Notes: generated by a model from the sequence alone, not told the origin. A stretch of 64,000 bases of DNA from Phoronis australis (GCA_002633005.1 NMRA01000683.1:57874-121873); one strand, 5' to 3'. Shown: positions 25,501-40,500, numbered from the stretch's first letter. Made by a program: numbers and translations.

Positions 25501-28500
25501 AACACGCCCCTCCATCTGGCGGCTGCCAATGGATACACTCAGACAATGCGTACGCTTGTCGCTGTTCACCCACATCTGGTCAACGTAGAGAATAATAACA
25601 AGGTGTGGTAGTACTATAAGAAAATAAATAAACCGTTTGCATGGACCAGTACGATTGCATGGACCAACAAATATGTCCTCTCATCGTTCCGGCAAAGGTG
25701 AACATCGAACAAGCAACAAATACGTTGTATGCCTACATGCAGAAAATACACGTAGTTCCTCCTCACTGAGTCTGTAGATATAGTTCAACAAGCACTTACA
25801 CTTACTTTCACCATGCACTGAAACTGTGTTTTTCCACAAAATCGAATTTCATGAGAAATCACCTTCCCAGCATGCTTTTTTTCAAATGATACATCCCACG
25901 AGTGAAAAATTTAGCACTAGATAGCCAGCCAGCAGTCGTATGAAAGGTTTAATATTACAAATCAGTCTTCCGTATTAAACGAAGACTCAAGTGAAATAAA
26001 AAAAGTCTACGAGTCGAGACATTTCCAAGACAGATTTTTCATTGACTTCGACTGATAAAGTACGCGAAAAGTGGTCAAGATGGCAAGTGGGTATAATCGT
26101 GGTGTACCATTAGTTTTTCTAATGCCATAGCCACAAAGGTCGACGACTCAACTACTTATAAAATATCGGTCCAAGAACAAAAGTTTTGAGGCAAAATTCA
26201 ACAAAAATGAACTGTTGAATACCTGAAGTTCATGCCACAACATTTGTGAACCGAACAGATTGGCAAAGGTATGGCTTTTCCAGTTACAACATTTGACTCA
26301 GTGATATTTCCCATGCGGTTAGTACCAAGATGGCGGAAACGCCTGGACTACCCCAGTACGGAACAAATTTTCCGTCCCTGTATATGTATTTCTTGCTTAT
26401 TGGTCATATACGTGGTCCTAAATGTCCTATACGTAGGCCTACTTGAGTTTGCCTTTCAAAACTAGGTTCTTAACACCACCAAAATGAGTCGTCTGGATGT
26501 CTGCATGATTAAACTACTCAGTTCTTCATACCACATCCGAGGGTTTAGGTTAACAATTAGCAGAAGGAAGGACTTCTTCCGTAGTGTAGGTGGCCTTGTC
26601 TGTTGTTACATGTCATTAACGTGGTAAGGTTTGTAGGATAAAGTTTCTCGCAAAGAAACATTGTTACAGGGAAAGTAATAGTTCTTACCGTAATTTCTGC
26701 TTAAAATACGATTTTCTGGTTAACCTAGATAGATTTTGTTCTAACTCGGGGGTCAAGATCATTCCCAGTCTTCCTGTTTTTGTACAACGATTCATTGTGA
26801 TCCTGTTGATTGCATACTGTTCACCAAAACGTGTCACAATGATGACTCTACACGGTTTCTTTTCCCTTTAAAGAAGTACAAACCAGTGTTATAGTCAAGA
26901 ACCGGTCTAAATGTACAATATTTATACTGGCTGTAATCACCGACGCCGATGTTGTAATTTTGTGTCACCAACAGGACACTGCAATTCACAACGCTTCCCG
27001 AGAAGGCAAGACAAGCGCGGTGACTCAGCTGATGAGTCTTGACGCCGAGTTCAAATATAACAAAGACAATCAGCACTTCTTCGAAGTTGCTATACGCAAC
27101 AAACATCAAGACGTCTCCATGGCTATCATAACACACGCAAGGTACTCATCCAACGGATAATCACAAGTGGTGGCGATAGTGTATGAAGTTCTAGTGCTCG
27201 CCACTGAAGCATCTTAGCTTCAAATTACCAAGCACAATGTGGCGCGCTTAATAAGAAGCTATTTAATTTTCCGTAGCTGACGAAAACTCGCTTAATGGTA
27301 CACGTGTGATGCCCAACCCATACATTACTAAGCTCAAACTTAAGACTGAGTACCTTTATAGCAAGGATACCTAGGAACTATTCCAAACTAAAGCTGACAA
27401 TCAAACTATTACACAGCCGACGAAAACGACCTATTTTTGCTTTAGGCAGGACAGACAGAGTAAAGGTTGGCAATAGATTATTGTGATATTAACTTCTGGC
27501 ATAGGGAATCTGCCATGAATTTTGTTTTATTTATAGTATTCAGTTAGATGAGAACTCATCTTAGAACCAACATGTCAAATAAATTGAGAACTTGTCTTTA
27601 CATGTGTCCGTTTGCAGGTGGCGAGAAGTCATGGACCTTCAGTCAGCAGATGGAAATCCCATTTATTTGCTTATCCAATTCTTACCGGACGTGTGTTTGG
27701 TAAGTACGATAATATTAACAGGAGCATCAGGATAATGTCGCTTATATACAGGCGTCTCGCGTTTCAGAGCCAGTTTCCTTTAAAAAACTGATCCATCGTA
27801 AGTAACTATTGCCAGCGTCAAAATTGAGCCTGTATACAGAAGCGACAATTCTGCATACACATTACAGAAACAAACGAAACTCACTTCCCTGAATTTCAAC
27901 AGTTCCCCTCTTGAAATTAAATGTTATGAGAATTCTAAGACATCAATATACCACTGACAACACTTATCAGATCCCGGATGTTGGTCCGTTTTTGATCGAT
28001 TGTTCTAGGAAATCCTGAAGGGTTTTATTTCAGCGAGTCGGCGTTGTAACAAATTACACACCGTGGCAGTTTGAAATATGTAAATGATTCATCTCTGGGT
28101 TGTTTCGACACAGTTTCACTTAAATACCGAAATCCTAGTAAATTACATTTATTGGACTCGCAAGCAACCATCTTAGTGTTTTAGAAAATTCTAGAAGAAC
28201 TGTGCCTCTTGGTTACAAAAGTATTCATTCACCTGTAGCTTAAAGTTGTCTATTTTTAGGCTGTACTAGATCGCTGTAAAACCCACCCAAAGCTCAACTC
28301 CAAGCACAAAGACTTCTACGTAAGTAGAACGTTTGTTTTACTAGTTTCTGTTATTACATAAACTGCTCAAAAGTGAGAGTCCTTCTGTTTTTGTTTCTAA
28401 TTTCCAACATGAGTTGTCCAAGCATGTGTTCAAGAACAACTTACCACCTAAACTCATAGCGTTAAAAACGCGTGTATCCCAAAGCGGTAGGGGTCAATTT

Positions 28501-31500
28501 GGTCACCATATGACAAATGCTTGTTAATGATAAGTATACATGATTTGTTGATCACAAAGATTATAGTCAGCTGGTCAAAATCATCAATTTAGATCTGATT
28601 TCAAAGTCATGTTAGATGTAAAAAAATGCTCAAAGTGCTTGTAGTAACTCTCGCTTGAAACCTAAGGGGACTGCCAAGCTGAAATATGCTCTGTTGCCAA
28701 TGTCAAAAATATTAAGTTTGTCATGTTAGACGCAGACAGCCATGCCCATATTGCCTGGAGTGACCCGTTGGTGAGACTTGAGTATGTTGCTAAGCTGAAT
28801 TCCCTCGTTACCGTGATAACCATACATGTACATTTAACGGTCAATATCACCAATTTTAGGCTTGATGACAGTCACGTGAGAAGTAAGCAACAGTGACCAA
28901 AACATTTTAATAACCCTTCCTTAACTAAAACATTAAGTTAGTTGTCAAGCTTAAACGTGTACCGTTGTCATAGTAACCAGGTATTTTAGAACTACAACAG
29001 CATACTAACCTGTGCACTTCAAAAACCGTCGAAATGGCGAAACATTTAAACTGCCTGACTGCTATATCAAAGCTGCATCGTAACTATTAGAAAAATGTAA
29101 AACATCTATAAAATGATGCCAAGGAAATTCGTGTTCAAAAACCTTGAAATAATGTTTTAACAACACAAGAGCTGGGTACAACTAAAGCATTAGATTTGCA
29201 CAAATCAATTACTAAAAGGAAAAACCTACGGTTAATATGTCAAAACCAGAAGCACAATTTTGAAAATCCAAAAATGGTTGCGATGGGAACTCAAGAAATT
29301 TGTATTTATTACTTTATCAAATATATCCAATAATTACCACCAGCACTACTTGTAGTTGCTGTATCATAATTTAAAAAATCCAATAAATGGTTACCACGTC
29401 TGCGTAAATGCATATCCATCACAAGTAGCAAAACGTTTATCCTTAACATATGTTAAATTCTATCATAAAGAGAAGTTCATCATTTGTTCATGTTCCATTG
29501 GAAATGACATTTACTGCAAACGGTGTTCCTACCATGGTCTTAGATTGTAGTTTAGATCGTAGTAATATCAGTCATTTTCCGCATTTCCGTTAACAAATAC
29601 ATGTACAGTAATAGTTTAAACCACACGTTCAAAGTGGTTAACTGCTTGAGAAAAGTATCAAATGAATAGAAGTTACATTGATGATAATCACAATAATATT
29701 GATTTTTTTACTTTGTTTTTCGGGATTTTGTCCTTGACTACAATTTCGCTTTCAATTAAAAATATGGTTACATGTGCCTTTTTATAGAAAATCAACGATT
29801 CAGAAATTCTGTACTAGGTATAATTTTGGAAAAGAGGCAAGGTCGCTTTTAGTTCTGTTGATACGACGTCTGTTGTCCGTGATACCCTGTTGACTCAAGC
29901 ACTTGCCAGTTGTAGTGCACCACTACATGTGTACCAGAAATTCCCTTATATTCGAAAGAAGGCCACATGATGTTGAATTTTATTGGGAAATGCATTATTT
30001 TGGATCAAAGACCATTTCCATCATTTAAACTTTGCAACATGTGCTAAGTTGTTTTCTTATTTACATGTAATTCAATATTAGTCAGTGAGTTCTTCACTCA
30101 TTTTGATAGTGCATGTCATGTTAGCCAGCCAGCTAGTTGTATGAACGCTAGTGCCAAAATACATAAGTTTATAAAGTTTTTACCAAGGGTAAGATCATGG
30201 CAGATTAACAGGAAACAAAACATTTTAGTTATAGGCTCTACTTCCGAATAAATGTTATGGTCTTGAACTTGGACCAAAACAAGAACGGAGGCATCTCTGA
30301 CGGAATTCGAAAAGAATGAAAACTTCCCAGTTCAAGTAATGTCCAATTTAAACAAGTATTCACGTCAATCACAAGTTGCTCTTCTGGAAGCAGTGATACA
30401 TATACAGGAAGTTGTTCTCTGTAGGTGGCCTTGCTTTACAGTGGTTTGTGTAATCCAATTTGCCACGCTTTGACCAACGGGAGTTAAATGGACTAAGCTG
30501 ACCTACTTAGCTACCTCATTTTCATAAGCCAATTATAAACGGAGTAGTTCCAACTTGAAACATCTATAACTTTATTAGCTTTCAATTTTGAGCTAGGCAA
30601 CCCCCCAAACAGTGATCAGCGACACTTTTAGATAATTGCGATATATGTTGTTAGCTTCTGACATGGCTTTGCTATCAAACAATATTTCGAGTCGAAGGAT
30701 CATCAAGTTTCTGCTCATTAACTGTCAAAAAGGTTTGAAAAAGCAAAATGGGATTGTACTAAAACTCCCTTTGAGCTCTTTGACCGCCACACCCCACTAT
30801 CCCTCCGGTCCTCGACCCTAAACCCCTCGAACCACGACCCTCTCGACCCACAACCCCCTCGACCCACGGCCCACGACAGATGCTCGACTCGATCTGAAGA
30901 TGGAACAATCGCCAACTTGCAGGACCAACGTGTCTGGCCGTGAGCTCGGTTGGTTTTTCCGTTTTTTGCAATTCAGGAAGTCGATTCAATTTGAAAGCCA
31001 AAAACAGAAAAAAACCCGGCCACATCAAATAACCTCACAAATGTCGTTACCGGCAAAGTGTAATCGTCTCGTCTGCTATTCGGTGAATGACAGATTCAAG
31101 TTTTTTGGGGAGAGTGCAAGGAACCGCGAGTATGTAATTTATTCAGTATAATACGGTTTAAAAACAAAATCTAAACTAAAAGATTATCCCCACGGTACAT
31201 GAGGTAAATTGTTAACAAGCATACAGCAGGAAGCAAGTAATAACTTTAGTTTAACAGGGCCATTGGTAGTTGCTCGTGCAGCTACTTTGGTGGCAACGAT
31301 AGCACGCTCACACTTCGCTATTTCATACCATTTGCTTATGCCACTTTCTGTCATTAATCACCAGACTTGAGGCAGAGCACATTCGCGTGTAGGTAAGTCT
31401 GATGGGAAAGTTATTCAGTGACGTAATAATTATGATTTTGAAATGTGTAAAAAGCGCAGACATATCCATTGGGGCAGGTCGTGCATGGTCGACGGGGTCC

Positions 31501-34500
31501 TGGGGTATGGGGGTCTACTTTGTCGAATGGGTTTAAGAACAATCCGACAAAAGGTGCCCAAATTGAGACAAGTTTCAGCGGTAGCGTCCTCCATTTACAA
31601 ACTGCATGAGCATTTCAGATATCTAATAACACACTCGAGTTGTACATGTATAGATCCTGGTGTGTACGCTACCGTGACTTGTGTTTGTCTTGTCACCGTG
31701 TAACTAACTGTGCTTTATACCCAACCAAGAGTATTCTCACCTTTGAACTGAGTAAAACGGTGGATGTTTCCTCCGCATCATATCGAGATTAAACCTTTAC
31801 CCAAAATAGTAATTGCATTTTGTCCTGGATATTTAGCGTTTTGACATTTTCTTTCAGTATCATTACGATTTCCAGTACCTACAGTGCCCTCTTTCGTGTG
31901 CTACACTATACGATTCAACGAAGAATTGTTCATTTAAGCCGTTGCACGCACTCAACGTAAGTTAAAACCAAGTGGTTATGAAGTAGTTATCCGCAATATT
32001 ACTGAACGTTAACGTCTTATAACGATCAATCCTAGTACAGTATCAGAATTTGCACCAATAGGCACAAAGCATTTCAACTAACTGGGAAGGAAAGGTAACA
32101 CAAACTGATGTTTGAATTTTTCATTAGACGCCAAATTCTCGGAGAGTATTCAACTATGTCGAAACACGCGATCTGCGTACCTACAGTATAGTTAATCTTT
32201 TTCAGTGGGCAGCTTGGTCTCACTTTTCGAATCCGATTTTTGTGTGTCCCACTAATCTCGATACAGCAAGCCACAGTACTGTATATGTTCTGTGACATTA
32301 TTGATTAAAAACTGAATGGCACTTATTTTAAAGTAAAACAATCAGAAAAGAAAGAAACGGACTTTCGATAAAAACAGTGTTGATCTCTGACCAAACATAT
32401 ACAAAGTCGTCCCTTGAGGATTGATAGGAAGGGTGGGAATACGTTGTTTTAAATTTCAAATATCAAAAGTGTTCGACTGTTTGTTTCAGCACATGGTCAA
32501 GTTTAACCGTGTCGACTGCCTTTCACATCCGGTCAGTGTACAATACCTAGACATGAAATGGTGAGATTTTATATGTCTGATAGCGAAATATGTTTACGGA
32601 CTAAAATTCATGTTTTCGTTTGAGGCAGGTAACGCGCACTCTCAAACAGTTCTTAATATTTTATTTGTTACAGCTTAAACTAACGTTGCTAAAGCTGCCA
32701 TATATAGTGTATGTAACCTGCTCATACAGCCCCTATCATAAATTTGTAACAGTTAGAAAGCTGACTGCCATTAAATAACGTTTTTCTCCGCCTGAATGAT
32801 ATTTAGCTAAAGCCTTGGTTTGTTACCTACACAAAAGAATGGCATGTAATGATCTGTTGGTTTATATACTGAAGTTGACACTTTTATTTAGGTGGGCCTA
32901 CGGAGTTTGGTTTCATGGACTCAACCTCATCCAGTACCTAGTGTTCTTGATCCTCCTAACCGTCTCCATGGTAAACAACCGCGGCAAACCGTGCGTATAC
33001 TCGTGCCTGTATCACGACAACAATCCAAACATGACAAGCACGGCGCACAACTTGTGTGATGGCAAGGTACATGCAACGTCTCACTTCTTTTGTTGATTGT
33101 GATAGCTATGTGTATATATGTTACCTGAAGGGTTTGTCACCTCGACAATGTACCTAGTTGGTTCAAATGCAAAGGAAGATTTACCGTCAATTTCAAGTTT
33201 TTATCGTAAGATGTCCTGGGATCACGGCCAGATAAAAAGGTACAACTTGGTCAGATCAGTGCCAAGTTATCCGTTAAGCTTATTGCAAATAAGCTACAGC
33301 TTAGGGGCCCCTCACAAAATAAGGACTCCTCCTTGTGTCCATAGCGGACCCTCGGAAATTATATGGGGGGTGGTTGAATACTGTGGTATTCCAGGAGTAG
33401 CTTAGTGCTCAAAAATTGTGGTGACGGGGCTCTGCAGCTCAAAGTTTTAGGTCGGCATTTTATGGCATAGGGACCCCGTGAAACCTTAAACCGACATTAT
33501 GCTACAAGAATACTTAAGCCAAAGTACCATATCCCATCATTTGGGGCTCCTGTTGTTCCCAGATTGATACTCATTTTACGAAGCAGACGCCGTAGCTGTT
33601 CTATCTTTATGGTGACACTCTTCACCCCCATGATAAAATTCTAATTGCGTCCATGACCGATTGTATGTGCCCTTTGGTGATTAGCCTGGGCTGCGATCCA
33701 TGCGACACGATTATTGCAGGAAATACAAAAACCACGTTAAGTCGCGCAACAGAAAGGCGATTGACTCGCCAGTAACTTGAAATTTTGCTCGACGTGTAAA
33801 TGCCCGACAGTGAAATGGCTGGTTGACGAAGGTTAAATCTAAAGTAATGGGAGTTCATTTAAGCTGTAAGTAACCACAATCGACATTTCCCGCTTAAAAT
33901 ACTTTGGGAGTGTCCTTCGTTTCTGGAACGTGACCCTGCGTCCTTTCTTTTGAGAGTACGACTGTAATTTCAATACTTGGCCATGTGAGTAAAAATTCTA
34001 CTTGTAGGTAACCGTGATGGACCGAATCCTCTTCATCGTGCTGTCCGCATTCTGCTCCGTGAATATCGTCAAAGAGTTCCTTCAGATGTTCCAGCAAAAG
34101 TTGAGATACTTCCTTGACGTGATCAACCTAATAGACTGGTCGCTGCTCATTACGACGGGCATATACCTGGTTCCGGGCCTATTCCACCTGTCTGGGGTCA
34201 TATGCTTCAATCTACAATGGGAGGCGGGTGCACTGGCTGTGTTCCTGGCGTGGTTCAATCTGCTCTTATTTATGCAGAGGCAAGTTAACCTACTCCTCCG
34301 AAAAGAGCCCATCCATTGATTAGTGAATATGGTTTAGACACAAGATGAAGCGCCCCATTGCTAAAATGGAAATGCGATCATACATTTACCTTTCCATGTT
34401 AACTTGGACGCAGTAAATTGAATAAATGTTATGTCCACTATTTGACCACTAGCACGAGTCTAAAACCACACAACACTTTTAACCACGACAGTTTGTTGTT

Positions 34501-37500
34501 TTTCCATTAGTCGGCAAACAAACGCCGCATTAGGAGCGCTAACTGCTATTGCATGGTTGGATTTGGTGTTTTACCTCTGCTATCATGCGGTTTTGCATCT
34601 GATTTCGTACTTGTAGAAAACAACCCTTGCTGTTTCAGATGGGAGATGTTCGGGATATACATCGTGATGTTCCTCGAAATTCTGCGGACGTTGCTTCACG
34701 TTGTCGTCGTATTCTCTATAGTCATATTTGCATTCGGGTTTGCGTTCTACTTGCTTCTTGCTAATGAGGTAAGCCTTGGCAATGTCTGGTAATTTAATAG
34801 ATAACCGTGAGTGATGAACAGCACTTGGTGACATTACGTGGTTAATGATTGGACGTACAGGAATCAGCTTTGTCTTTTTGGCAAACACTAAGCAGAAATG
34901 CATCTTCAATTTAACAACTGCAGCAACGTGTCACAAAATCATTGCATAATGTTTTGAGGAATGACGTACAAATGAATGAAATGTCACAAGACGACAATAT
35001 CCGTTCTGCTCCTAGGTCTCCTAGGTTGATGTGATTCTTGTATGGCGTGGCTAAAAGAACTGTTTCACGTTTCCTTACAACGTGCATTTATCACTGCAGG
35101 CTAACGGAGCATACAGTACGGCACCCTTGTCCGTCTTTACCACCATTATAATGATGCTGGGTGAAATGAACGTCAGAGACTCCATCATCATCCCCTTTGT
35201 GGACAATGACCCCAACAACCTCCACTTCTCTGCGATGACGTTTACTCTCCTGACAGTGTTCATCCTGTTCATGCCGATCCTATTGATGAACTTGTTGGTA
35301 ATAAAGCCACTCACTCATTTGCGGCCGAACTGCTGCATTCCTTCCCACGACCAGTCACGTTGTTAGGCCACAAGCTGTTCTAAATTGTCAGATTGGGACA
35401 AGTTGTTCAGACCTAATAAGCACAAACTGTCATGAATTTTCGTTGTTGCAATAATTCGTGGCTTGTCAGGTTGCAAAAACTCTCGTTACCCTCAAACCAC
35501 GTGTCATCGCAAAATAATCAAAACCCATCAAACACAAAGTGACAGGTTGTACAAGCCTCCGCAGGGTTGAGGGACTCAGAGAACTTCAGTGCGACAGTTT
35601 AGGCAAGGTATATACGAACTGTTGCTCTTTGAAGGTTACAAGAGTTTGTGCAACCAAACAGACCAATAAAAATTGCGATAGTTTTTACCTGGAAGTTCTT
35701 TACAAACTGTCGCTCCCCTTGATTTTGAGGATTGCGACAGTTTGTTCAGTTGCTAATCAGATTGTGTGATGCATCCTCTTATTAGAAAAAAATTGGTCCT
35801 TAAATATACTGTTTCTTCACATGCGACGTTATGTATATCTTACGACTTTTGGAGATTTTCTTGCGCTCTCCCGTGTACGAGTTCGTGTCTAACTTTTTAG
35901 CGCGCAAAAATGGTCTAAACACTACTATTGGTCGTACGCGATAGTCTTATACGAAAAAAATTGAGTGTGTAGACAGGGCATTTCATTCCAACCTACGATC
36001 GAGATCGCGTGCGACAATCAGAGCTTTGATTTTAGTCGATTTTCGTATACGACAATCGACTAACTTCACCAATAACTATATTAACGATACCGGTGAACTT
36101 ACATGTATCTCTATCGATAAAACTGTTGTCTTTAACGATGAATGTACACTGTCGAAACACTGTTCACATTTACCGATTGTCATATACAATGATCGGTAAT
36201 CTGTATTGTTAAAAGCGACGGCAACCTTTTTTCATGTCACTTTTAGCAAAAATAAGGTCTGTTGATTATCCCAGATATATGTATTTTCACTTAATTACAG
36301 CTTTTCGTAATTTAATTAATTTCTCGTCCTCTACTCCGGAAGTGACGTTTTGGGAGGCAAGAATTTCGCGCCAATTTCTATTCATACAGTCACATTGTGA
36401 GAGCTGTCAAGCAGTCATTGTTCTACCTCGGATGTGATAAGTTCGGTCGTCGTTTGCTTTTGTTTACAAGTCAGTCAACATGCCACGCTGTTACTTTTCT
36501 TGTCGAAAGACATACATGTACTAACTATGTTGTATAGTTATAAAGTAGAAGGAAGAGTAAGTCCATTTATAGTAGCACTACATGTATGTACCATTTTTAT
36601 TGACAGTCAGTAACTTTGTCGACAGGTTTGTTAAGTATATGGATAAAGTTAACAAGTCCACCGACGGAGATAATAAATCTATCGAAAGAATTAGGTCGGC
36701 CTTCGGTAGAGCTTTGTTGTGAGAGAGAAACCCCGCGTTGATCTTTTCCAGCCACCGTACGCATGCACTTTCCAGTATTTCACACCAATCTGGCTGTAGT
36801 TTAATCGAGGTATACGGATGCTACAGCTGATCTGGGCCACTTTTAGCAGAAAATTATTTGGGAACATTTATGGCCAAATAAGTTCACCATAAGATCATGG
36901 GCGGCACACCATAGGGGGCTGAGGGGAATATAGCCCCACTTTTCTCAGTGGTACGCTGCCCATGGTCTACAGACCGTGCACCGCAGGGAGGCTGGAGGAC
37001 TTTAGCCCCCCACTTTTTTCAGTGCTGGGCCGCCCATGAAGATGTGATTTCGAAAAATTTTTCTTAACCTTGATTGCTACAAGTTTTCCTTAGCGACAAC
37101 AGCTGTCCTTAGAGGTCAAAAAGAGCAGCTGGTAAAAATATCGGATGTTGTACATATTTCCAGGGATACACATCCTAGTACAGTTGAAGCAAGCATCTTC
37201 TTGCATAGGCCATTCACGTAATTTGCAAAATGTCATCCATTTCTCTCCTTGAAAAACAAGGGTTCTTGGACAGGAGTTATCTTGTGTCATCATAGAACAT
37301 TAAACAGAGGTTATTAAACGGGACATGTTAGACAATGTCTATGCATCCTCCATAAAGCATTTGAATGAAACCATCACACTTGTAATTTATACCTTGATTG
37401 TAGATCGGTCTCGCTGTCGGCGACATCGAAAGTGTTAAAAGCAACGCCCGGTTGAAACGTCTGGCGATGCAGGTAGGTCAAAATATCGATAAAAGTCCAA

Positions 37501-40500
37501 CACAGAATTAATGCGTTTGTCCAAAACAGTAAAATGATTATGCTAACAGTTCGCTGGTATCGCCCCAGTCATACTACTGTGGTTATCACTGCTGTTTACA
37601 ATGATCAGTTTCAACTGCTTTAAGTTTGAGGAAGGAGTGACAACGAAGGGAGAGTGGCAAAATTGTGCGAGGACAATTTGCGATTTTAATTACCAAATGA
37701 TGTCCGTTTGTTTAGTTTTTAAAATCTATAGTTAACGTAAATTCATGTAATTTATTCAGTTTAAGTGGTTGCCACTTTGGAATTCCAACGGAGAAAGTAG
37801 TACTGTTTTGGTCACGTGACGATGATTATCTTTATTGTCACGTGACCGTACAATATCCCTTTAGGTTGTTGCACGGACACGTTAGACGGTTGTTGCACGG
37901 CTGTATCAAGACGTGTGTGGTATAATGTAACATAATTTCATAACCCAAGCATGTCTTGTTCAAAAACTATCAATTCATCGAGTTTGATAATTTGTGGAAA
38001 CGGTGTCTACAGATTGTCGTTCAACAACTAAATTACATCCTTCTTTTACATGAAAACCATTTATGAACCAAATATAAACCCACTTGAGTTATGATTTAAT
38101 TATGCTGATATAAATGGGAACAGAGATCTTTTCAGACGTACTATATGTCACGTCACGGGACCAACGTGTTGAAATATTCCCTGATGAGTTGTTGGTTACA
38201 GTTTCAAAGGTATAAATAAATATAATAAAACAATAATAACCAGTCTTCCTAAAGTAGCCCTAAAATGTAACTATGGAAAGTTCGGTGTTAGACTGTGTCT
38301 TTTTCAAAGGTCTTTTGATTTGTGAGGCAATGATGGCAACGGCTCCATAATAAAACCAAAGACAAGGAAAACAAAGTCAATGCAACATTGATGATGCCTC
38401 AGTAAAAGTGCTGCGTTAACAGGCATTTGCTATGTGTCCACCAAACAAAGCCACATCAAACGTTTTAGACGAAACTATATTTTCAGTCAATAACACTGAT
38501 AGCATGGTCGTGGCCTGCACAAAGGTACCTAGGTAAAGATGAAATGGCAAAGTATAAACTGGAATAAAGCAAGTTCGCGTGGATGATTATGTACTGTGAA
38601 TCTAATGAAAATTGGGCAGTGGTTCAACCCTATCTCCAGTTTAGTGCTGAAATCCACCCAGGGGAGTAGCTAGGGATTTCTGCTGCCCGGCTCAGATCAT
38701 AGCGTTGGCGTCCCACATCTAGCAACCATCTCCACACCAACTTGTCAGACAACCCCGTAGCCGTAGCTACATATATGTGTATGTCAACGTTGCCCCCGCT
38801 CACCAATCAATTCCCATCTATACCCGCTGATCCACCTGAGCTATTTTAAGATATTGACTTATTGAATAGAAAAATTGGACTGGGGTTGCCAAACAATATC
38901 CCAGGAAATCCATAGATTCATAAAAGTCTTATTTTCAGCCGGTCAACGTTAAATTCAGGATGAGAATTTGCTCATGGAAACAATGCTGTTCGCTTACTTG
39001 TCCTTAGAGCAAAAATAACCAAAACCTGACAACCAAAATGGTATACAGAAATAGAGTTAAAAAGTTGATAATAACTTAGTGGTGGCATAAACTAACTTTC
39101 ATTGAACAATAATCTGTTGATACACAGTCGGTGAAATTTGGTAGCCGGCAATGTAATGATATTTTAGGAGACCGCACTGGAATTTGTCGGGTCTGTCATG
39201 CCAACGAAAGCTTTTTGCAAAATCAAGAACAGGAGTGTTGACACTGTAGTCGTAAGTTTTCTGACTAACTCAGTTGCAGAGCACTTGGATGTTCTCAAAG
39301 CAGTCGCGAGGGAGCATCCCGGTTACCTTCACAACTCAAAAGACGACAAGGTGATCCAATAGATCTGAAGAACCTTGTGATAAGCTGAGAACATACCGAA
39401 ATTCATACTGTTTAGGGAATGCAGGGCTAAGCGTAGATGCGGCCAGTGCAATTGACGGGGTTGTCGACTTATTTTGCCAAGAAATCGCTAGGTTATCGTG
39501 AAATGTACCGAAAGAGTCTCAGTTGGTGATATTATGAACAAAAAAATGAAGCATTGAAGGCAGGATTACTACATCTCTCAAAACTCAGTCAAGCAGGCAA
39601 CCGAAAATACACTGCAAATTCTCGCGGCCAGGCCCGTGATATCTCGGGATCCAAAGTTTTACACTAGTGGCCATGGGTCACGTGCGGGAGTTGGCATTCC
39701 AGTTGCTCCAGTTCCGTTGTTGATTTGCACACAAACACGATGACAACATTTACAGTTGTGATAAAACATCAAGGAAATCATCAGTTTGTTATTGTTTTGC
39801 AAATAGGTGGAGCTGCACACTGAGCTAGAAAGTAACCTCCCTATGCGACTTCTGAAGTGGGTTGACAAAACAGAGATTAAAACTTACCCCAACTGTAAAG
39901 GTTACTTGTTGTCGCAGGTAAGTAAAAAGTTCACAGCTTCATGCAACGGATATTTTCTTAAGTAGGGGTATAGAGAGAGGTGAGTTAGAGAGTGAGGGGA
40001 TAGAGAGAGAGAGANNNNNNNNNNNNNNNNNNNNNNNNNNNNNNNNNNNNNNNNNNNNNNNNNNNNNNNNNNNNNNNNNNNNNNNNNNNNNNNNNNNNNN
40101 NNNNNNNNNNNNNNNNNNNNNNNNNNNNNNNNNNNNNNNNNNNNNNNNNNNNNNNNNNNNNNNNNNNNNNNNNNNNNNNNNNNNNNNNNNNNNNNNNNNN
40201 NNNNNNNNNNNNNNNNNNNNNNNNNNNNNNNNNNNNNNNNNNNNNNNNNNNNNNNNNAGTGAGGAGATAGAGAGAGGTTAGGTACAGAGTGGGGAGATGG
40301 AGAGAGGGGTATGGAGAGAGGTGAGGTAGAGAGTGGGGGATAGAGGGAGGGGAGATTCGGGGATATAGAGACGGGAAATAGAGAGAGGGGGTAAGGCAGT
40401 CTAAGCTGAAAACACCGAACGTTCACAGCAAGAGCTCAGTTTACAAGATAAGCTTTTTCTCACCAATTAGAAATACCGGATGTAGCAAAGCCTGTCTGCC

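Noticed and set aside
30784-30895. CRISPR-like regular repeat array or telomeric repeat
   Set aside because: Eukaryotic context and short degenerate CTCGACCCAC-type units without spacers; it is a minisatellite end of a repeat element.
36479-36512. ATGCCACGCTGTTAC start resembling the beginning of a THAP-type zinc finger
   Set aside because: The frame ends quickly and none of the following THAP residues can be seen.
39902-40426. 174-codon minus-strand frame across the gap
   Set aside because: It is the translation of a GA-rich repeat plus Ns (Ser/Leu/Pro repeats), not a gene.
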